A stretch of 64,000 bases of DNA, taken from assembly GCA_020634375.1 (NCBI GenBank), contig JACKBX010000007.1, positions 310,001 to 374,000 of the forward strand, written 5' to 3'. The position numbers and the translations under genes were made by a program. The notes beneath the pieces were generated by a model that saw only the letters and a program-made list of their open reading frames with translations, was not told where the DNA came from and did no database searches. Numbering within the stretch: the first letter of the stretch is position 1; each line of letters begins with the position of its first letter. Below are positions 50,349-58,774 of this stretch, one piece after another. This stretch comes from Ardenticatenaceae bacterium. Its GTDB lineage: Bacteria > Chloroflexota > Anaerolineae > Promineifilales > Promineifilaceae.

Positions 50349-51074
50349 TCACCGTTTCTCCAGCACCAGCAAATGCGATAGTCCCAACACGGCAAATGGC
50401 GTATTCTCCGCCGCGTACAGCATCTTTTTGATGAGCTTACCCAATCCTGGCAGCCGGTTTTCGATGTTGTCATAACCGCCAAAGATGACGCCGTGATGAA
50501 CGGCCGTCACTGGCAGCTCGGCAAACAGTTGCAGCAGCCCCCGCCTTGTATATGCCCGTACATGTGGGGCCAATTTATTGCGCAGCGGATCAGGCAAGTA
50601 GTTGACCAGCGGCTTATTGCCAAAGCGATACTCGCCGCGCCAGTAAATGCCATGCTGCTCCACCGGATACCAGCGATTGGGGCAAAAGAGGAGCATCCGC
50701 CCGCCTGGTTTTGTCACGCGCACCATTTCGGACGCATACCGTGCATCATCATCAACGTGTTCAATCACCTCATTGCTAAAAACGAAGTCAAAGGTGTTGG
50801 CAGCGAAGGGCAGCGTTTCGCCTACACCGAGGGCCACGCCTGCACCGGTTTGCCGCGCCATCACAGCGCGATCCTGCTCTACTTCCAGGCCGAAGCAGTG
50901 GCTGCTGTACGCGCCAAATGCATCCAGCCATGTGCCCAGCCCGCAGCCATTGTCAAAAATGGTTGCATCCTCTAGCTGCACCCATTGGCGCACCATATTC
51001 AACCGCCGCTCCTGCCCAGAACGCCACACGTAGCCCGGTTCGCCGCGCAAGGCGGCCTTGTCTGAATGGGTCAC
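50349..51074 (-). CDS. SAM-dependent methyltransferase (type 11)
   Basis: A 241-aa class I methyltransferase. Motif I IFDNGCGLGTWL (about residues 39-50), the acidic end of strand 2 in FGLEVEQDRAV, and the FDFVFSNEVIEHVDDD block are typical of Methyltransf_11 proteins, as is VTKPGGRMLLFCPN. Substrate unknown; a small molecule, lipid or sugar is likely. Its ATG overlaps the upstream membrane-protein stop by ATGA. Confidence 0.85.
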   Translation of the reverse strand: MTHSDKAALRGEPGYVWRSGQERRLNMVRQWVQLEDATIFDNGCGLGTWLDAFGAYSSHCFGLEVEQDRAVMARQTGAGVALGVGETLPFAANTFDFVFSNEVIEHVDDDARYASEMVRVTKPGGRMLLFCPNRWYPVEQHGIYWRGEYRFGNKPLVNYLPDPLRNKLAPHVRAYTRRGLLQLFAELPVTAVHHGVIFGGYDNIENRLPGLGKLIKKMLYAAENTPFAVLGLSHLLVLEKR

Positions 51075-51604
51075 GCTTCCTCCATCTGCTGCAACTTGCG
51101 TGGCAAATAGCCAATCACATCTTGTAACAAGCCGTCTATGCGCTCTCCAGTTAATAAAGCCAGAATAAAAATTAGTGTGGAGGCACAGGCTAATACGCTG
51201 CTGCCAATGACGGCCCAGCGCCAGGGGAATTCGCTAAATAGATATGTGTGCATGCCTACCGCGCCGTTGTACACGTACACGTACCAACGCCAAATACCAC
51301 CACCAACGGCCGTTCCTAACCACGCTGCCACCACCCCCAACAGCATCAAGCGATATTTACGCCGAAAATCAGGCAAAACGAACAACACGACAAGCAATAC
51401 AAACTGGAAAATGATATTTGTCGTCTTTACAGCCCCAAACCGGTCAATGAGATAATCACCGCCATTCCAAATATCGGCGGCAAAGAGATTCAGCGTCACC
51501 GCCCGGTACAATTGGTAAAAAAACAGCAGCGTCAAACCCACCAATACCAGGCGGTTCAGACGATCTGGTGGCAAGCCACGGCGTCCCTTTTCCATGCCAG
51601 TCAC
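51071..51604 (-). CDS. Four-helix membrane protein, unknown
   Basis: A 177-aa protein. Helices at roughly 17-38, 57-76, 82-100 and 115-140 (LVLVGLTLLFFYQLYRAV, IIFQFVLLVVLFVLPDF, LMLLGVVAAWLGTAVGGGIW, WAVIGSSVLACASTLIFIL). GTG 51604 is chosen because GGGAGG lies 8 bp upstream; the glycosylase TAA stop is inside that site. ATG 51595 is the alternative. Tight packing between udg and the methyltransferase suggests one operon. Family not recognised. Confidence 0.65.
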   Translation of the reverse strand: MTGMEKGRRGLPPDRLNRLVLVGLTLLFFYQLYRAVTLNLFAADIWNGGDYLIDRFGAVKTTNIIFQFVLLVVLFVLPDFRRKYRLMLLGVVAAWLGTAVGGGIWRWYVYVYNGAVGMHTYLFSEFPWRWAVIGSSVLACASTLIFILALLTGERIDGLLQDVIGYLPRKLQQMEEA

Positions 51605-51608
51605 GAGC

Positions 51609-52244
51609 TTAACCTCCCACCACCACTTCATCGTACTTGCGGCGTGCTTCTTGAATATCGCGCCAGGTGAGGGCTTTTGGCTGATCGGGCTTGCGGGATG
51701 GGTTGCGCAGCAAGTAGGCTGGGTGGAAGATGGGCATGGCATGACGGCCGTTCCAATCAAACCACTGTCCACGCAGCTTCGTAATCCCCACCCGACCCAG
51801 CAGCGACTCCGTCGCCACGTTACCCGTCAGCAGCATAATCACCGGGTCAATCAGGCGAATAATCTCTAGCAAATACGGCTTGTAAAAGGCAATTTCGTCT
51901 GAAGTTGGCTTGCGCAGCGGCTTGCCACCATCACCGGGCGGCAAACGGAACACGGCATTGGTAATAAACACATCTTGCTCCGGGTCAAAGTTCACCGCCT
52001 GCAAAATCTGATCGAGCAATTTTCCCGACCGCCCTACAAACGGTTTACCCAATCGGTCTTCCTCTGTACCCGGCGCTTCACCGACGATCATGAGTTTTGC
52101 CGCTGGATTGCCACGATAAATGACCATATTTGTGCCCATTGGGAACAGTGGATCATCTTCCATCTTCATCATGTGTGCCACCAAATCATCTAACGTGGCA
52201 AAGTATTGCGGTCTTTCTTCAAATAGTCCGAGTTGTGAATTCAC
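51609..52244 (-). CDS. Family-4-type uracil-DNA glycosylase lacking all cysteines
   Basis: A 211-aa UDG-superfamily protein. Motif A GEAPGTEEDRLGKPFVGRSG (55-74), middle TNAVFRLPP and motif C HPAYLLR (174-180) are the family-4 pattern. Family-4 enzymes hold a 4Fe-4S cluster with four Cys at CxxC near the N-terminus, KCRPP and xxCRPYL. Here those positions read MKMEDDPLFP, FRLPP and FYKPYL, and the protein has no cysteine at all. The fold and active-site motifs look intact, so a cluster-free enzyme is more likely than a pseudogene. Removes uracil or related lesions from DNA. Confidence 0.85.
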   Translation of the reverse strand: MNSQLGLFEERPQYFATLDDLVAHMMKMEDDPLFPMGTNMVIYRGNPAAKLMIVGEAPGTEEDRLGKPFVGRSGKLLDQILQAVNFDPEQDVFITNAVFRLPPGDGGKPLRKPTSDEIAFYKPYLLEIIRLIDPVIMLLTGNVATESLLGRVGITKLRGQWFDWNGRHAMPIFHPAYLLRNPSRKPDQPKALTWRDIQEARRKYDEVVVGG

Positions 52245-52410
52245 TTGGATACCCTCTCATCTGCCCTGGCGTGTATGCCAGGTCTATCGCTTTTCCATGT
52301 TTAGGCTTGCTCTGCAACGGCAAGCTGCCAATGCTTTTTTAATACCTTTGCCGAATTCTAACAACCCTTTCCCAACCTCGCACACAAATCCCTATCTATT
52401 ACTCCTAAAC

Positions 52411-52447
52411 AAAAACGGCCGTTTCCCACGTAAGAAACGGCCGTTTC
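52411..52447 (-). terminator. Subtilase terminator made of two ACGGCCGT octamers
   Basis: On the minus strand two near-identical arms, each itself the palindrome GAAACGGCCGTTTC or close to it, enclose an 8-nt loop and run into a T tract. It lies 28 bp after the protease stop. Confidence 0.88.
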
Positions 52448-52474
52448 AATAAAAAGAGTTACGCTTATTTACAG

Positions 52475-54376
52475 CTAACGCAGAATGGTTAGCGAATCGC
52501 TGGTTTCCACGTTATCTGCGGGCAGATAATCTAATTCAGCATGTACCACGTCGCTGACAGTGACTTCATAAAGACCTGGCTGCCGGGTACGTAACAGGAA
52601 AACGGCCGTGCCATTAACATCCGTCACGCCAACGTCAGCAAGCACGGTATCACCCGGCGTTTCCGTCAGGAGAGACACAGTTGCATCGGCGACCGGCACA
52701 CCATATTCATCAACAACGGTAACGGCCGTCAGCAAATTAAAATTCCGTCCTTGCAGCGTGTAGCTCATGGCAATGTCAGCTACATGTATACTGGCGCTGC
52801 CCGCTTGCAGCAAATCCAGCGCATCCTTGGCCTGCACCAAACCAAAGCCATAATGGACATCCCGTCCGGGATCACCCAAATCCAACGCCGTTTGCTGCAT
52901 CGCCAGGCGAATGGCCTCATTCGACCAGGTTGGATTCGCGCTCCAAATCAGCGCCGCCACCGCCGAAACATGCGGCGTCGCCATCGAAGTGCCATCCCAA
53001 GCCTCGTACCCGCTGGCCGGATAATCCAGCAAATGAGTAACGTCACCGACGAATCCCAACTTGTTGGCAACCAGGAACAATCCATCTTCCTGGCTGAGAC
53101 TGATTCCCGGAATATATGATGTGTTACCATCGCCCAGCGTACCCCAGAAATTGCCCGGTTCATTGTTGTAAATGACTGCCGCTGTGCCACCGCTATTTTG
53201 CACATTCATCACTTTATCGTAAAAGCTGATGTCGCCGCGAGCGCACAAAACGACCGCATCTGCCCAGGCTCCGGTTGCGTCGCACAGGCCACCATCTACC
53301 AAAACGCCGGATGCCGTACCATACGGACTGTACTCAATACCATGAGCGGCATAGGTCACGCCGTCAACGGCTAACTCATCGGTGGCAACGTAGGAGGTGG
53401 TACTCAACACGGCCACGCCCGGCGCAGCCAACTCAACAGCGTCATTGAATTGCGAGAAGTCAGCAACCACATTGTCGCTGTCCACCGCTGCCACGGAAAT
53501 AACTGATGGGTAAGAGGCCGGGTAATGGTATTCGTCAATGCCATCATTACTGGCAGCGGCGACAGAGAGGATGCCCCGACCATACAAAGCGGCAAAGGCC
53601 TTTTCTTCCTTGCCGGTGGCCTGTGTCCCGCTCAGGCTCATGCTGATGACGTTGGCGCCAGCCCCTTCGCAAGCATAGGCGGCGGCAACGAGGTCAGAAC
53701 TGTGGGCGGTAGAAACCCAGAGGCCATCAAAGTCGAAGATTTTGACGATAAATAGGTCTACGCCGGGAGCAACGCCGACGACGCCAACTTCATTGTCGAT
53801 GCCGACAATCGTACCGGCTACATGACTGCCATGACTATTACCATCGTCGGTGAATAGCTCGCCATCTATCTGGGAGATGCCATCTACGTCATCGGGCAGG
53901 TCTTCGTGCCCCGGATAGTAGCCGGTGTCGATGATGCAGACCTTGCGGTTGGCTCCATTGTAGCCATCTGCCCACACGTCTGGCGCTTGCACGGCCGTTA
54001 CCCCATAAGGGATCTCTTGCGCAGTCAATGTTTGCAACTGCGCTGCCAACGACACACCAGCAGCCGGGCCAGCCAACTGGCGCACCGGGTCGGTATCAAC
54101 ACTCACCACGTTCGGGTTGCGCTGAATACCCTTCAGTGCGGCTTCTGGCAGGGTGACGGCAAAACTGTTCAATTCGGTAAATTCATAATGGAACTGCGCC
54201 CCGGCACGGGCCAGCGCACTGTGTGCCGCATCTCTGTGCTCGGCGGCGTATTCCACATACACGCGCACCTGCGTCGGTGTGTTCGCATTGACTCCAGCAA
54301 CGGCCGTCACCGGCACAGCCACGAGCAAAATCAACAGAACAAACATCCCCAACCGACGAATTGATACTGTGTTCAT
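52475..54376 (-). CDS. Secreted subtilisin-like serine protease (S8)
   Basis: A 633-aa protein. Signal peptide of about 28 residues (GMFVLLILLVAVPVTAVAG). An I9-type propeptide follows (VRVYVEYAAEHRDAAHSALA, then FHYEFTELNSFAVTL). The catalytic triad is D150 (CIIDTGYYPG), H182 (NSHGSHVAGTI) and Ser in the GTSMATPHVSA block, with oxyanion Asn in AAASNDG. A protease-associated domain is inserted (about 350-450, GTAAVIYNNEPGNF). The C-terminal ~110 residues form an Ig-like module (VTVVDEYGVPVADATVSLLT). AAGGAG supports ATG 54376. Probably exported for protein scavenging. Confidence 0.93.
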   Translation of the reverse strand: MNTVSIRRLGMFVLLILLVAVPVTAVAGVNANTPTQVRVYVEYAAEHRDAAHSALARAGAQFHYEFTELNSFAVTLPEAALKGIQRNPNVVSVDTDPVRQLAGPAAGVSLAAQLQTLTAQEIPYGVTAVQAPDVWADGYNGANRKVCIIDTGYYPGHEDLPDDVDGISQIDGELFTDDGNSHGSHVAGTIVGIDNEVGVVGVAPGVDLFIVKIFDFDGLWVSTAHSSDLVAAAYACEGAGANVISMSLSGTQATGKEEKAFAALYGRGILSVAAASNDGIDEYHYPASYPSVISVAAVDSDNVVADFSQFNDAVELAAPGVAVLSTTSYVATDELAVDGVTYAAHGIEYSPYGTASGVLVDGGLCDATGAWADAVVLCARGDISFYDKVMNVQNSGGTAAVIYNNEPGNFWGTLGDGNTSYIPGISLSQEDGLFLVANKLGFVGDVTHLLDYPASGYEAWDGTSMATPHVSAVAALIWSANPTWSNEAIRLAMQQTALDLGDPGRDVHYGFGLVQAKDALDLLQAGSASIHVADIAMSYTLQGRNFNLLTAVTVVDEYGVPVADATVSLLTETPGDTVLADVGVTDVNGTAVFLLRTRQPGLYEVTVSDVVHAELDYLPADNVETSDSLTILR

Positions 54377-54853
54377 AACTTTTTTCTCCTTCATAAAAGT
54401 AGCGCGATTGACAAAATCACTCCAACAGCATTTGATCTGCCATAACAATTGCCCAGATCAAAATGGGAAATCGAATGTCTGAAGAAAATATTTATGCGAT
54501 AGCTCTCTCCTTTTGGCAGAGCATAAGGAAAAGCAAACCCGGATTGGATGGCTCCCACCATGCCAATAGCAAACCATGCAGATGTCTACCATGATCTGTT
54601 AGGCTATTGCGTTTATGTACGCACGCAGACCAAGATTTCACCAGTACGGCGTGCGTCATGTCTATACAAAATGCTTCGGCTCCACATCCCCATTATCAAC
54701 AAGAAGGTTTGATTAATGCGGGGATCAAAGAAAGGATAGCAAATCTTTCCGCTTAATACAACCAATTTAGCCTCGCTGTGATGGCTGCAATCTGCCGCAA
54801 TGGGAGATGAGGATTGTTGTCATTCAGCAAGGCCCACGCTATCTTTGCCGCCT
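54377..54853. other. Divergent intergenic region, subtilase and serine-hydrolase lipoprotein
   Basis: 477 bases holding presumably both promoters. I see no gene, no octamer and no clear heptamer array. An imperfect dyad CTATTGCGTTTATGTACGC lies near 54605. Confidence 0.5.
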
Positions 54854-56194
54854 ATGTGTCGTACAAAATATTTTGCAAGTATCACTCTGCTCATGCTGTT
54901 GGTAGCCTGCCAAATGCAACCTGCCACACAAACTACCAGCAGCCCTATGCCAACCCACACCAGCACACCCTCTAGTCACAATTCGCAATTAGCAATTACT
55001 AGTTCGCAACCTACCGCGTCCCCCACCTCCCCGCCAACAATGGCACCCTCTTCCACAGTGACGCCGACGCCTGCGCCGCCATCACTGGCTTACCTCGCTG
55101 CCGCCATTGAGCAGGAATTGGCCGATTTTGATGGCCTCAGCAGCTATGTTGTGCGCAATCTGCAAACCGGTGAAGAAATCAGCCACAATCCCAACCTTGC
55201 CATCGCCGGGATGAGCCTGATCAAAATTCCGATCCTGATCAATGTTTACCGCGTATTGGATGGCCCGCCGAATATAGAGGAACACAAGCTCATCACGCAA
55301 ACGACGGCGCTGTCTAGCAACTTTGCCGCCAATCTGCTGCTGCAAACGATTGCCCGCCAGCCCAACAGTTACATTGGGGCCGACATTGTCACCCAATCCA
55401 TGCGTGATTTGGGCTTGTATAACACATTTATGGCTGTGCCCTATGACTCTGATCCCCGGCCTGATTATCCGCAAACGTACCTGACGCCAGCCAATCAGCG
55501 TACGGACATCACCACCCACCCAGACATCTACCGCCAGACGACGGCCGCAGACCTGGCAGCGATGTTGCAAATGCTGTATACGTGCGCGAAAAACGGCCGT
55601 TCCCCCCTCCTCGCCACCTACCCTGACGAACTAACCCAGGGCGAATGCAGTGAAATCCTGCAAATGCTGCAACTGAATGAGCTGGTGAAATTATTGGAAG
55701 CCGGTCTGCCTGACGGCGTGACCATTGCACACAAAATTGGCTACATTGATGACACCTACGGCGACGCGGCCATCGTCTACTCACCTCACGGCGACTACAT
55801 TTTGGTGCTGGCTCTCTATTATCCAACGTGGTTGGAATGGGACGTGGCGTCTCCATTATTCACGCGCATTTCGCAGTTGGCGTATGATCATTTTAATGAC
55901 CCGAATGCGTATGGAACGGCCGTGCTCAACACCCCCCCGCAGCTCAAGGATACGCCCGCCCCGCCACCCACGCCAGATGTGCCACAGGCCATCGTCGTCG
56001 GCACGCAGGGAGTAGGGCTGACTCTGCGCCAATCACCGGGCGGCGCGGAAATTGTCATTTTGCCAGAGGGTACAGTGGTGGGACTGCTAGACACCGCGCC
56101 CACGATGCTCAACGGCATCGCCTGGCGGCAGGTGCGCACAGCGGATGGGGAGGTTGGTTGGGTTGGCGCGGAGTATCTGGCGGGGCAGGAATGA
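54854..56194 (+). CDS. Beta-lactamase-fold serine hydrolase lipoprotein with SH3 domain
   Basis: A 446-aa protein. The signal ends in LLVAC (lipobox C19). A Ser/Thr/Pro linker (20-75), partly encoded by heptamer repeats (54976-55012), precedes a class A beta-lactamase-like domain: the SxxK block is AGMSLIKIPIL, the SDN equivalent is SSN (ALSSNFAANLLL), and the KTG equivalent is HKIG. The Glu166 region is not obvious, so a peptidase or esterase role is as likely as beta-lactamase. A C-terminal SH3b domain (LRQSPGGAEIVILPEGTVVG) suggests cell-wall binding. Confidence 0.8.
   Translation: MCRTKYFASITLLMLLVACQMQPATQTTSSPMPTHTSTPSSHNSQLAITSSQPTASPTSPPTMAPSSTVTPTPAPPSLAYLAAAIEQELADFDGLSSYVVRNLQTGEEISHNPNLAIAGMSLIKIPILINVYRVLDGPPNIEEHKLITQTTALSSNFAANLLLQTIARQPNSYIGADIVTQSMRDLGLYNTFMAVPYDSDPRPDYPQTYLTPANQRTDITTHPDIYRQTTAADLAAMLQMLYTCAKNGRSPLLATYPDELTQGECSEILQMLQLNELVKLLEAGLPDGVTIAHKIGYIDDTYGDAAIVYSPHGDYILVLALYYPTWLEWDVASPLFTRISQLAYDHFNDPNAYGTAVLNTPPQLKDTPAPPPTPDVPQAIVVGTQGVGLTLRQSPGGAEIVILPEGTVVGLLDTAPTMLNGIAWRQVRTADGEVGWVGAEYLAGQE
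54976..55012. repeat. Heptamers inside the lipoprotein linker
   Basis: CACAATT CGCAATT AGCAATT ACTAGTT CGCAACC read in frame as HNSQLAITSSQPT. Confidence 0.75.
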
Positions 56195-56198
56195 CTCC

Positions 56199-56522
56199 TC
56201 AGACAGCAGCACTCTCTAAGCGATACGGCATCGGCATCAGTTGATAGCCCATCGCCCGCATAATGGCGTTGATATTGTCAAGGCGGGGGTTCCCCCTGGC
56301 AGAAAGCGCCTTTTGTAAGCCCTGGCGCGTCATACCCACTTGCTCGGCCATTGCCGAAATGCCTTTCACACGGGCAATGATACGCAGCGCCGAAAGCAAT
56401 ACGGCAGAGTCGCCATCGAGAGCGTAATCCGCGAAGGTTTCGTTAAGGAAATTATCAATCTCCTCTGGATGTTGGGTAAAGTATTCAACGGTAACGTCAT
56501 CTAAAGTGCGGTAATTAGTCAT
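56199..56522 (-). CDS. HigA-like antitoxin
   Basis: A 107-aa protein with a helix-turn-helix (SALRIIARVKGISAMAEQVG, then MTRQGLQKALSARGNPRLDN) of the addiction-module antidote type. The N-terminal part (YFTQHPEEIDNFLNETFADY) would contact the toxin. The start at 56522 overlaps the toxin gene by 8 bp. Order toxin then antitoxin, as in higBA. It should neutralise the toxin and repress the operon through the palindrome at 56875-56898. Confidence 0.85.
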   Translation of the reverse strand: MTNYRTLDDVTVEYFTQHPEEIDNFLNETFADYALDGDSAVLLSALRIIARVKGISAMAEQVGMTRQGLQKALSARGNPRLDNINAIMRAMGYQLMPMPYRLESAAV

Positions 56523-56844
56523 GAGTTTGATACTCCTGCCAATAGGCTTGCGCTTGTTGAATATCTCGGCGCTGGCTACCTTTATCTCCGCCACAAAGTA
56601 AGACAATGATGGTATCGTCATCCTCGGCGAAATAAACACGATAGCCAGAACCAAAAAAGAAACGAAGCTCGTTGACGCCTTCACCCACCGGCTTGAAATC
56701 GCCGTAATTGCCCTGCTCCAATCGTAGCAGCCGCTTCAAAATACACCGTCTAGTGGTAGGGTCACGCAAACTATTGAGCCAGTCTGTGAATGGTTCACTG
56801 CCTGCAGTAGTGCGGTAGACAATGACATTTTGGGCCTTTGGCAT
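56515..56844 (-). CDS. RelE/HigB-like toxin (Gp49 family)
   Basis: A 109-aa toxin. EPFTDWLNSLRDPTTRRCIL, KRLLRLEQGNYGDFKPVGEG, VNELRFFFGSGYRVYFAEDD and IIVLLCGGDKGSQRRDIQQA are the conserved blocks of PF05973-type toxins, ribosome-dependent mRNA interferases. Positively charged residues in the SGYRVYF and GDKGSQRRDI blocks are the likely catalytic side. ATG 56844 follows AAAGGG. First gene of the toxin-antitoxin pair. Confidence 0.88.
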   Translation of the reverse strand: MPKAQNVIVYRTTAGSEPFTDWLNSLRDPTTRRCILKRLLRLEQGNYGDFKPVGEGVNELRFFFGSGYRVYFAEDDDTIIVLLCGGDKGSQRRDIQQAQAYWQEYQTHD

Positions 56845-56867
56845 AAACACCCTTTTCTCTTACTGGC

Positions 56868-56898
56868 AGTATAACATTGCAAACTATAGTTTGCAATG
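56868..56898 (-). promoter_or_regulatory. Toxin-antitoxin promoter buried in a 24-bp palindrome
   Basis: On the minus strand TTGCAA (56896-56891), a 17-bp spacer and TATACT (56873-56868) form the promoter. A perfect 24-bp palindrome (56875-56898, core TTGCAAACTATAGTTTGCAA) covers the -35 and spacer, the expected place for an autoregulatory antitoxin operator. Confidence 0.8.
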
Positions 56899-56935
56899 CA
56901 AAAAAACGGCCGTACCCCATCAGGTACGGCCGTTT
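56899..56935 (-). terminator. tRNA-Arg terminator made of two ACGGCCGT octamers
   Basis: On the minus strand the 13-bp arms AAACGGCCGTACC and GGTACGGCCGTTT with a 6-nt loop are followed by a run of T. It ends the tRNA transcript just before the toxin-antitoxin promoter. Confidence 0.9.
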
Positions 56936-56949
56936 CTATATCATTCTTG

Positions 56950-57021
56950 TGCCCCTGCCGTGACTCGAACACGGGCTTCCGGCTTCGGAGGCCGACGCTC
57001 TATCCGCTGAGCTACAGGGGC
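56950..57021 (-). tRNA. tRNA-Arg (CCG)
   Basis: The cloverleaf can be folded by eye. Acceptor arm GCCCCTG/CAGGGGC; D-arm GCTC-AGCGGATA-GAGC; anticodon arm TCGGC-CTCCGAA-GCCGG with anticodon CCG; T-arm CCGTG-TTCGAGT-CACGG; discriminator A. CCA is not encoded. Transcribed on the minus strand and followed by an octamer-built terminator. Confidence 0.95.
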
Positions 57022-57065
57022 CAAAAGCGGATAGATTTTGCCATAGAGAGAAGGGAAAGTCAAAC

Positions 57066-57116
57066 CAGTATTCAGTAATCAGTATTCAGAAAATCGGTAC
57101 TGATTACTGAATACTG
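57066..57116. repeat. CAGT-type heptamer hairpin between malQ and tRNA-Arg
   Basis: CAGTATTCAGTAATCAGTA (57066-57084) and its exact complement (57098-57116): a 19-bp perfect stem with 13-nt loop. Same family as 15766-15843. Confidence 0.9.
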
Positions 57117-57132
57117 AACACGGGTTACTGGA

Positions 57133-58686
57133 CTACACTTCCTCCGTCTCAATCACCACCTCCGCAGGGGCAGCCTGCTCAGAGGGAATACGGCCGTACA
57201 ACTCCGTCAACTCGTGCAGGCGAGAAGCAATGCCCTGGTGCAGCATCTCCGGCGTGTAACGCCAGCGCCAATAGCCGCCCGTTTTGCCGGGGAAATTCAT
57301 CCGCGCTTCCGTGCCCAACTGCATCAGGTCTTGCATGGTAGCAACGGCCGTATCCGCCACCGACATCCATGCCAGCCGAATCATATCCCAGGCCACATTA
57401 CGCCCATCCACCGCCAGATAACGGCGCACATGGTCACGCTCCCACTCATCGGAACTGGCATACCAGCCCACCGTCGTATCATTGTCATGCGTGCCAGTGT
57501 AAACCACACAATTCGGCGTGGCAAAATTATGCGGCAGAAAATCACTGTTTCGCTCTCCGCCAAAGGCAAACTGCAAAATCTTCATCCCCGGAAAGTCAAA
57601 AGCGTCCCGCAGTTCCTTCACTTCCCGCGTAATCAACCCCAAATCCTCGGCAATAATCGGCAAGTCGCCCAACTGCTCGCGCATCTTGCGGAAAAAGTCC
57701 GCACCCGGCCCTTTCACCCAACGCCCTTTAATCGCCGTCGGCTCCTCAGCCGGAATTTCCCAATAAGCATCAAAGCCACGAAAATGGTCGATACGCACAA
57801 TGTCTGCCTGTGTAAACGTCATTTGCAAGCGCTTCACCCACCAGGCGTACCCTTGCTTTGCCATACGCGCCCAGCGGTACAATGGGTTGCCCCAACGCTG
57901 CCCGGTTGCGCTGAAATAGTCCGGCGGCACCCCGGCAATGAACTGCGGCGAGCCATCCTCATTCAAGAAAAACAAATCAGGATTGGCCCACACATCTGCA
58001 CTGTCGTAAGCCACAAAAATGGGGATGTCGCCCACAATTTGAATATCCCGCTCATTGGCGTATTGCTTCAGCGCTAACCACTGTCTGAAAAAGAGGAACT
58101 GCAAGAACTTGTGGCGGCTCACTTCCTCAGCCAGCTTTTCTGACCACTGTTTCATGGCCGCTGGCTCGCGGCGGGCAATGTCGGCCGGCCAGGTGTTCCA
58201 CACGCCGCCTTCATGGTCAGCATGATAATTTTTCACAGCCATAAAGAGGGCAAAGTCATCCAGCCAATAGGCTTGTTCACCACAAAATTGCTCAAACGCC
58301 TCATGATGGTCAGCAGAGCCATTACCACTAAAATGCTCATAAGCCTGGGTGAGCAGGCTGTTTTTGTAGGCAATGACGGGGCCGTAATCAACAATCTCGT
58401 TGGGGAATGGGGGGACGTAAGAAACGGCCGTTTCCGGCAAAAACCCCTCCGCCACCAGCCTGTCCGGGCTAATCAACAGCGGATTCCCGGCAAACGCCGA
58501 AAAACATTGGTACGGCGAATCCGCATACCCTGTTGGCCCCAACGGCAAAATCTGCCACAACGACTGCCGTGCCTCTACCAAAAAATCTACAAAACGATAC
58601 GCCGCATCGCCCAGATCTCCCACCCCATATCGGCCGGGAAACGAAGTCGGGTGCACCAAAACCCCGGAAGAACGTGCAAATCTCAT
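57133..58686 (-). CDS. malQ: 4-alpha-glucanotransferase (amylomaltase)
   Basis: A 517-aa GH77 enzyme that transfers alpha-1,4-glucan segments during glycogen or maltodextrin turnover. RSSGVLVHPTSFPGRYGVGD at the N-terminus, DIPIFVAYDSADVWAN, RIDHFRGFDAYWEIP (nucleophile Asp in the RIDHF block), IAEDLGLIT (acid/base Glu) and TGTHDNDTTVGW are the canonical motifs. It lies about 90 bp downstream of glgA on the same strand, consistent with a glycogen operon. Confidence 0.96.
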   Translation of the reverse strand: MRFARSSGVLVHPTSFPGRYGVGDLGDAAYRFVDFLVEARQSLWQILPLGPTGYADSPYQCFSAFAGNPLLISPDRLVAEGFLPETAVSYVPPFPNEIVDYGPVIAYKNSLLTQAYEHFSGNGSADHHEAFEQFCGEQAYWLDDFALFMAVKNYHADHEGGVWNTWPADIARREPAAMKQWSEKLAEEVSRHKFLQFLFFRQWLALKQYANERDIQIVGDIPIFVAYDSADVWANPDLFFLNEDGSPQFIAGVPPDYFSATGQRWGNPLYRWARMAKQGYAWWVKRLQMTFTQADIVRIDHFRGFDAYWEIPAEEPTAIKGRWVKGPGADFFRKMREQLGDLPIIAEDLGLITREVKELRDAFDFPGMKILQFAFGGERNSDFLPHNFATPNCVVYTGTHDNDTTVGWYASSDEWERDHVRRYLAVDGRNVAWDMIRLAWMSVADTAVATMQDLMQLGTEARMNFPGKTGGYWRWRYTPEMLHQGIASRLHELTELYGRIPSEQAAPAEVVIETEEV

Positions 58687-58693
58687 ACTATAG

Positions 58694-58748
58694 TCCTTTT
58701 AGCTATTAGCTTTTAGCCCTTAGCTGTTAATTTCTAGTTTCTAGTCTC
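58694..58748. repeat. TTAGCTA-type heptamers between glgA and malQ
   Basis: TTAGCTA TTAGCTT TTAGCCC TTAGCTG TTAATTT CTAGTTT CTAGTCT: seven tandem 7-mers. Confidence 0.85.
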
Positions 58749-58774
58749 CGTCCCCCAATTCCGCCTCTGCCTTC

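Noticed and set aside
51605..51772. N-terminal extension of the four-helix protein
   Set aside because: It lies within the glycosylase gene; GTG 51604 has an ideal ribosome-binding site.
56899..56935. Attenuator for the toxin-antitoxin genes
   Set aside because: It lies upstream of the toxin-antitoxin promoter and directly after the tRNA on the same strand, so termination of the tRNA is the simpler reading.
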